From: Flavobacterium sp. 102 | Lineage (GTDB): Bacteria; Bacteroidota; Bacteroidia; Flavobacteriales; Flavobacteriaceae | Assembly (NCBI RefSeq): GCF_003634615.1 | Contig: NZ_RBKX01000001.1 | Coordinates: 868,001-932,000 of the forward strand | Direction: 5' to 3' | Length of the DNA: 64,000 nucleotides | Part shown: piece after piece, positions 60,934-64,000 of the stretch | How the letters are laid out: each line of letters opens with the position of its first letter | Position numbering within the stretch: the stretch's first letter is position 1 | Notes under the pieces: generated by a model | Database searches by the model: none | Told to the model about the DNA's origin: nothing | Seen by the model: the letters and a program-made list of their open reading frames with translations, nothing else | Position numbers and translations under genes: made by a program

Positions 60934-62319
60934 ATGAGCATAAAAAATAACCGATTAACCCCGGCCGAATACCAGGAGAACTTCACTGATATTCATCCGC
61001 CATTTGAAACCAGAGATGCCGCTGTGGTGGAAGCCAACCGTTGTTTGTTTTGTTACGATCCGCCATGTATGAAGTCGTGTCCGACGTCTATCAACGTACC
61101 CAAATTCATCAGACAAATCACGACGGATAATATTAAAGGCTCAGCACATACCATTTTTTCTTCCAATATTATGGGCGCGGGATGCAGTAAAGTGTGTCCG
61201 GTAGAAAAATTATGCGAAGGCGCTTGTGTCTATAATTTAATGCACGAAACGCCTATTAATATAGCCAAACTCCAACGCTATTCGACTGAAAAAGCGATGG
61301 AAAACAATTGGCAACTCTTCGATAGAAAGCCATCAAAAGGCAAAAAAGTCGCTATTGTTGGTGCCGGTCCTGCGGGTTTGAGTTGTGCGCATACTTTGAG
61401 CCGTGAAGGAATCGATGTGACCATTTATGAAAAAGAAAGCAAAGGCGGTGGTTTGATGACTTACGGTATTGCCGCTTATAAAGTAACGCCTGAATTTTGC
61501 GAAGAGGAGGTGAATTACATCACTTCCATTGGTGGCATCGACATCAAATACAATCAAGAATTTGGCAAAGACGTCACTTTGGAACAATTACAACAAAACT
61601 ACGATGCGGTTTATATGGCGTTCGGAGTTGGATTGGCGCGTCAATTAGACATTGAAGGCGAACATTTACAAGGTGTTGAAGATGCGATTAAATTCATTTA
61701 CGAATTACGCGATAATGATTATTCCAAAATTGCCGTAGGCGATAAAGTAGCCGTAATCGGAATGGGAATGACTGCTATCGATGCCGCTACGCAAGCCAAG
61801 AGATTAGGTGCTTCCGATGTGACTTTGGTGTACCGAAGAACACAATCCGAAATGCCTTGTACTGAAAAAGAATTGGACATTGCCAAACTCGACGGTTGTA
61901 AAGTAATCTGGTTGGCATCTCCCAAAGAAATCAGAGGCGAAAACGGTAAAGTCTCTCAACTGGTTTGCGATGTAATGAAACTCGGCGAACCCGATGCCAG
62001 CGGCAGAAGAAGTCCGGTAGTTTCGGGAGAAACTTTTACGCTAGATGTAGATATGGTCATCAAAGCTGCCGGGCAAATGCCTTTCCAATCTTTGGTGAAT
62101 GACAATAATATCGAAAACAACAACGGCAAAATTGTCGTTGATGGAAAATCATCCGCTAAGATAGCCGGTGTATTTGCCGGTGGCGATTGCGTCAACGGCG
62201 GAAGAGAAGTGGTCGATGCGGTACAAGCCGGAAAAGACGGAGCCGCCGCTATTTTAAAATACATCATCAGTCCGGATTATATCATCGAATCCGAATTAAA
62301 ACCAACTTTTAATAACTAA
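60934..62319 (+). CDS. preT: NAD-dependent dihydropyrimidine dehydrogenase, PreT-type subunit
   Basis: 461 residues. The N-terminal double [4Fe-4S] region (~35-105) has CLFCYDPPCMKSCP and GCSKVCPVEKLCEGAC. The FAD motif is VAIVGAGPAGLSCA (~128-141) and the second Rossmann motif is VIGMGMTAIDAA for NAD(P)H. It resembles the small subunit of glutamate synthase and the N-terminal half of eukaryotic DPD. It passes electrons from NADH to PreA, which reduces uracil or thymine. PreA follows, separated by the ORF-bearing repeat element. Confidence 0.93.
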   Translation: MSIKNNRLTPAEYQENFTDIHPPFETRDAAVVEANRCLFCYDPPCMKSCPTSINVPKFIRQITTDNIKGSAHTIFSSNIMGAGCSKVCPVEKLCEGACVYNLMHETPINIAKLQRYSTEKAMENNWQLFDRKPSKGKKVAIVGAGPAGLSCAHTLSREGIDVTIYEKESKGGGLMTYGIAAYKVTPEFCEEEVNYITSIGGIDIKYNQEFGKDVTLEQLQQNYDAVYMAFGVGLARQLDIEGEHLQGVEDAIKFIYELRDNDYSKIAVGDKVAVIGMGMTAIDAATQAKRLGASDVTLVYRRTQSEMPCTEKELDIAKLDGCKVIWLASPKEIRGENGKVSQLVCDVMKLGEPDASGRRSPVVSGETFTLDVDMVIKAAGQMPFQSLVNDNNIENNNGKIVVDGKSSAKIAGVFAGGDCVNGGREVVDAVQAGKDGAAAILKYIISPDYIIESELKPTFNN

Positions 62320-62321
62320 AT

Positions 62322-62746
62322 TTATGATGAATGCTAAATGTTAAATGTTGAATGGAATGAAAACAGAGAACAAAATAGTAACCTTAACTTTTGATTTTTC
62401 TATTGCCATTATTGGTTTGTATAAAACTTTATTAGATCAAAAAGAGTGTGTGATTTCTAAACAATTACTTCGAAGCACCACTAGCATCGGAGCGAATGTG
62501 GAAGAAGCCAATGCCGCTCAAACTAAGAAAGATTTTATTGCGAAAATGTCGATTGCTTCAAAAGAGGCCAGAGAAACAAAATATTGGTTACGGCTTTTAG
62601 ATAAAAGTAAGCTGGTTCCCTTAGATTATTCAACATTTTAATACAGATTGAGCACATCATCAACATCATAACCAAGATTGTAAAAACAAGTCAAACGTCT
62701 TTACAATAAGAAACATTCAAAATTCAACATTCAAAATTTAACATAA
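62322..62746 (+). mobile_element. Heptad-arm inverted repeat, member F, carrying a four-helix-bundle gene
   Basis: The left arm 62322-62354 is TTATG then ATGAATG, CTAAATG, TTAAATG, TTGAATG. The right arm 62714-62746 is CATTCAA, AATTCAA, CATTCAA, AATTTAA, CATAA. 26 of 33 positions are complementary. The 359-nt loop consists almost entirely of an S23/IVP-like gene. It begins 2 nt after the preT stop and ends 7 nt before preA, exactly the placement of the ORF-less members. Confidence 0.8.
62357..62709 (+). pseudogene. Four-helix-bundle protein, 23S rRNA intervening-sequence (S23/IVP) family, frameshifted
   Basis: From the ATG at 62357 the frame encodes 94 residues: VISKQLLRSTTSIGANVEEA and KKDFIAKMSIASKEARETKYWL are the family core. 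It stops at 62639-62641. One base earlier in frame the missing last helix continues (LIQIEHIINIITKIVKTSQT) to a TAA at 62707-62709. A single T lost from the run at 62636-62639 explains this. Full length would be about 117 residues, the family norm. It could be an inactivating mutation, a sequencing error or programmed slippage. An ATG at 62345 lies inside the left arm. Confidence 0.82.
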
Positions 62747-62753
62747 TAAAATT

Positions 62754-64000
62754 ATGGCAGATATATCAACCGATTTTTTAGGCATAAAATCTCCAAATCC
62801 GTTTTGGTTAGCCAGTGCGCCACCAACCGATAAATTAATCAATGTTGTCCGTGCTTTTGAAGCAGGTTGGGGCGGCGTGGTTTGGAAAACTTTAGGTTCC
62901 CAAGTCAAAAATGTGTCTTCGCGTTACTCTTCTGTGGAATATGGAAGAAAACGCATCATGGGTTTCAATAATATAGAATTGATCAGCGACCGACCTTTAG
63001 AAATCAACCTCAAAGAAATCACCCAAGTCGTAAAAATGTTCCCCGACCGAGCGATGATTGTTTCGCTGATGGCAGATAACGACCGAAAATCATGGCACGA
63101 TTTAATCATGAAGTGTGAAGATGCCGGAGCGATGGGCTTTGAATTAAATTTTGGTTGTCCTCATGGTATGACCGAAAGAGGCATGGGCGCCGCCGTTGGC
63201 CAAGACCCGGAAATTGCCAAAATGGTAGTCGAATGGGTAATGGAAAAAGCCACGATTCCTGTAATTACTAAGCTTACGCCCAATGTGCATTCCGTTGTTC
63301 CAACCGGAAGAGCAGCGGTTGAAGGCGGAACCAGCGCACTGAGTTTAATCAATACCATACAAAGTGTCACCGGAATTGACTTGGATACTTTAGTGCCCAA
63401 TCCCTACGTAGCCGGAAAAAGTGTTTTTGGTGGTTATTGCGGTCCGGCGGTGAAGCCGATTGCTTTAAAAATGCTTACGACTGTTGCGCAAGATGAAGTA
63501 ACCAACAAAGTGCCGATTTCCGGAATTGGTGGTGTTAGTACTTGGAAAGATGCGGTTGAATTCATGTTGTTAGGCGCGACTTCAGTACAAGTTTGTACCG
63601 CAGCCATGACGCATGGTTTCCGAATAGTAGAAGACATGTGCGAAGGTCTAAACAACTGGATGGATGAAAAAGGCTATCAGAAAACCACCGATTTCATTGG
63701 CAAATCTGTAGAAAAAATCACCCATTGGGAAGACTTGGACATCAACTACCACCACATTGCCAAAATAGACCAAGACAAATGCATTCATTGTGGTTTGTGT
63801 TACATCGCTTGCGAAGACACGTCACACCAATCCATTAACATCGAAAGAGGTATTCCATATAACAATTACACGATTAAAGAAGAGGAATGTGTAGGCTGTA
63901 ATTTGTGCAAATTAGTTTGTCCGGTTGATGAATGTATCACGATGGAAGTCCACCGAGTGGCTCCCGAATATGTGAATTGGAAAGATTGGCAAGAAAGAGG
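62754..64000 (+). CDS. preA: NAD-dependent dihydropyrimidine dehydrogenase, PreA-type subunit (3' end outside window)
   Basis: 415 codons are present. The FMN-barrel domain (~1-310), as in dihydroorotate dehydrogenase, has NPFWLASAPPTD, ELNFGCPHGM and PISGIGGVSTW. A C-terminal pair of [4Fe-4S] motifs follows: CIHCGLCYIAC (~342-352) and CVGCNLCKLVCP (~379-390). It reduces uracil/thymine to the 5,6-dihydro form with electrons from PreT. The frame is still open at the window edge and probably ends soon after. Start ATG at 62754, 7 nt past the right arm of the repeat element. Confidence 0.95.
   Translation, partial: MADISTDFLGIKSPNPFWLASAPPTDKLINVVRAFEAGWGGVVWKTLGSQVKNVSSRYSSVEYGRKRIMGFNNIELISDRPLEINLKEITQVVKMFPDRAMIVSLMADNDRKSWHDLIMKCEDAGAMGFELNFGCPHGMTERGMGAAVGQDPEIAKMVVEWVMEKATIPVITKLTPNVHSVVPTGRAAVEGGTSALSLINTIQSVTGIDLDTLVPNPYVAGKSVFGGYCGPAVKPIALKMLTTVAQDEVTNKVPISGIGGVSTWKDAVEFMLLGATSVQVCTAAMTHGFRIVEDMCEGLNNWMDEKGYQKTTDFIGKSVEKITHWEDLDINYHHIAKIDQDKCIHCGLCYIACEDTSHQSINIERGIPYNNYTIKEEECVGCNLCKLVCPVDECITMEVHRVAPEYVNWKDWQER

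Noticed and set aside
55463..62746. CRISPR or simple transcription terminators for the hairpin family
   Set aside because: The copies are kilobases apart between genes, have A+T-rich long arms and lack a following T run; the genes form one pathway that should be cotranscribed.
62322..62746. Diversity-generating retroelement (the four-helix-bundle protein resembles Avd)
   Set aside because: There is no reverse transcriptase, template repeat or variable repeat nearby.

Overview
The window is A+T-rich chromosomal DNA of a Flavobacterium-like member of the Bacteroidetes (Flavobacteriaceae). The evidence is the recurring promoter -7 element TAnnTTTG, the scarcity of Shine-Dalgarno sequences, a type IX secretion sorting domain on a secreted protease, a TonB-dependent receptor, a bacterial lycopene cyclase, a Flavobacterium-type short-chain L-threonine dehydrogenase, and fused hisB and hisIE genes. 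No rRNA, tRNA, CRISPR array, transposase or prophage was seen. Both ends cut genes: ricT on the left and preA on the right.

Layout. 1-4.4 kb (minus): ricT, then the operon trhO-trhP-ferredoxin (both known routes of tRNA wobble-uridine hydroxylation side by side), then a bacilliredoxin. 4.5-11.6 kb (minus): a complete eight-gene his operon, hisG-D-C-B-H-A-F-IE, headed by a leader peptide with four consecutive His codons and an attenuator. 11.6-19.6 kb: a metal block with a TonB receptor coupled to lycopene cyclase, a divergent DtxR-family regulator and ZIP transporter, feoA-feoB plus a 41-residue Cys-rich FeoB partner, and a SCO1-like protein. 19.7-37.7 kb: mostly housekeeping and hydrolases (M13 and M28 peptidases, GNAT-nitrilase fusion, ssb, ferritin, metG operon, S66 carboxypeptidase, YraN, a T9SS-sorted metalloprotease). 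37.7-50.4 kb: mfd, threonine dehydrogenase, a lipoprotein globin with small membrane proteins that share an upstream 13-bp motif, an L,D-transpeptidase, an ammonium transporter, a 2OG-Fe(II) oxygenase, and an HU-like gene preceded by four motifs at an exact 22-bp period. 50.4-51.5 kb: a small accessory island with an XRE regulator and a PD-(D/E)XK (DUF3883-like) nuclease candidate behind a double operator, laid out like a restriction controller/endonuclease pair but with no methyltransferase. 51.7-64 kb: a second M13 peptidase, then a full reductive pyrimidine degradation cluster (PreT/PreA, dihydropyrimidinase, beta-ureidopropionase, aminotransferase, semialdehyde dehydrogenase, NCS1 permease) that would take uracil or thymine to beta-alanine (or its methyl homologue) and on to acyl-CoA.

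Most unusual feature. Five of the six gene junctions in the pyrimidine cluster are filled by members of one inverted-repeat family. Each has 33-nt arms built as a 5-mer plus four heptads. Three have 5-6 nt loops, one carries a structured RNA-like insert in its loop, and one carries a frameshifted S23/IVP-type four-helix-bundle gene in its loop. This suggests a mobile or RNA-level element family with ORF-bearing and ORF-less forms. Other heptad- or octad-periodic tracts lie between genes elsewhere in the window.
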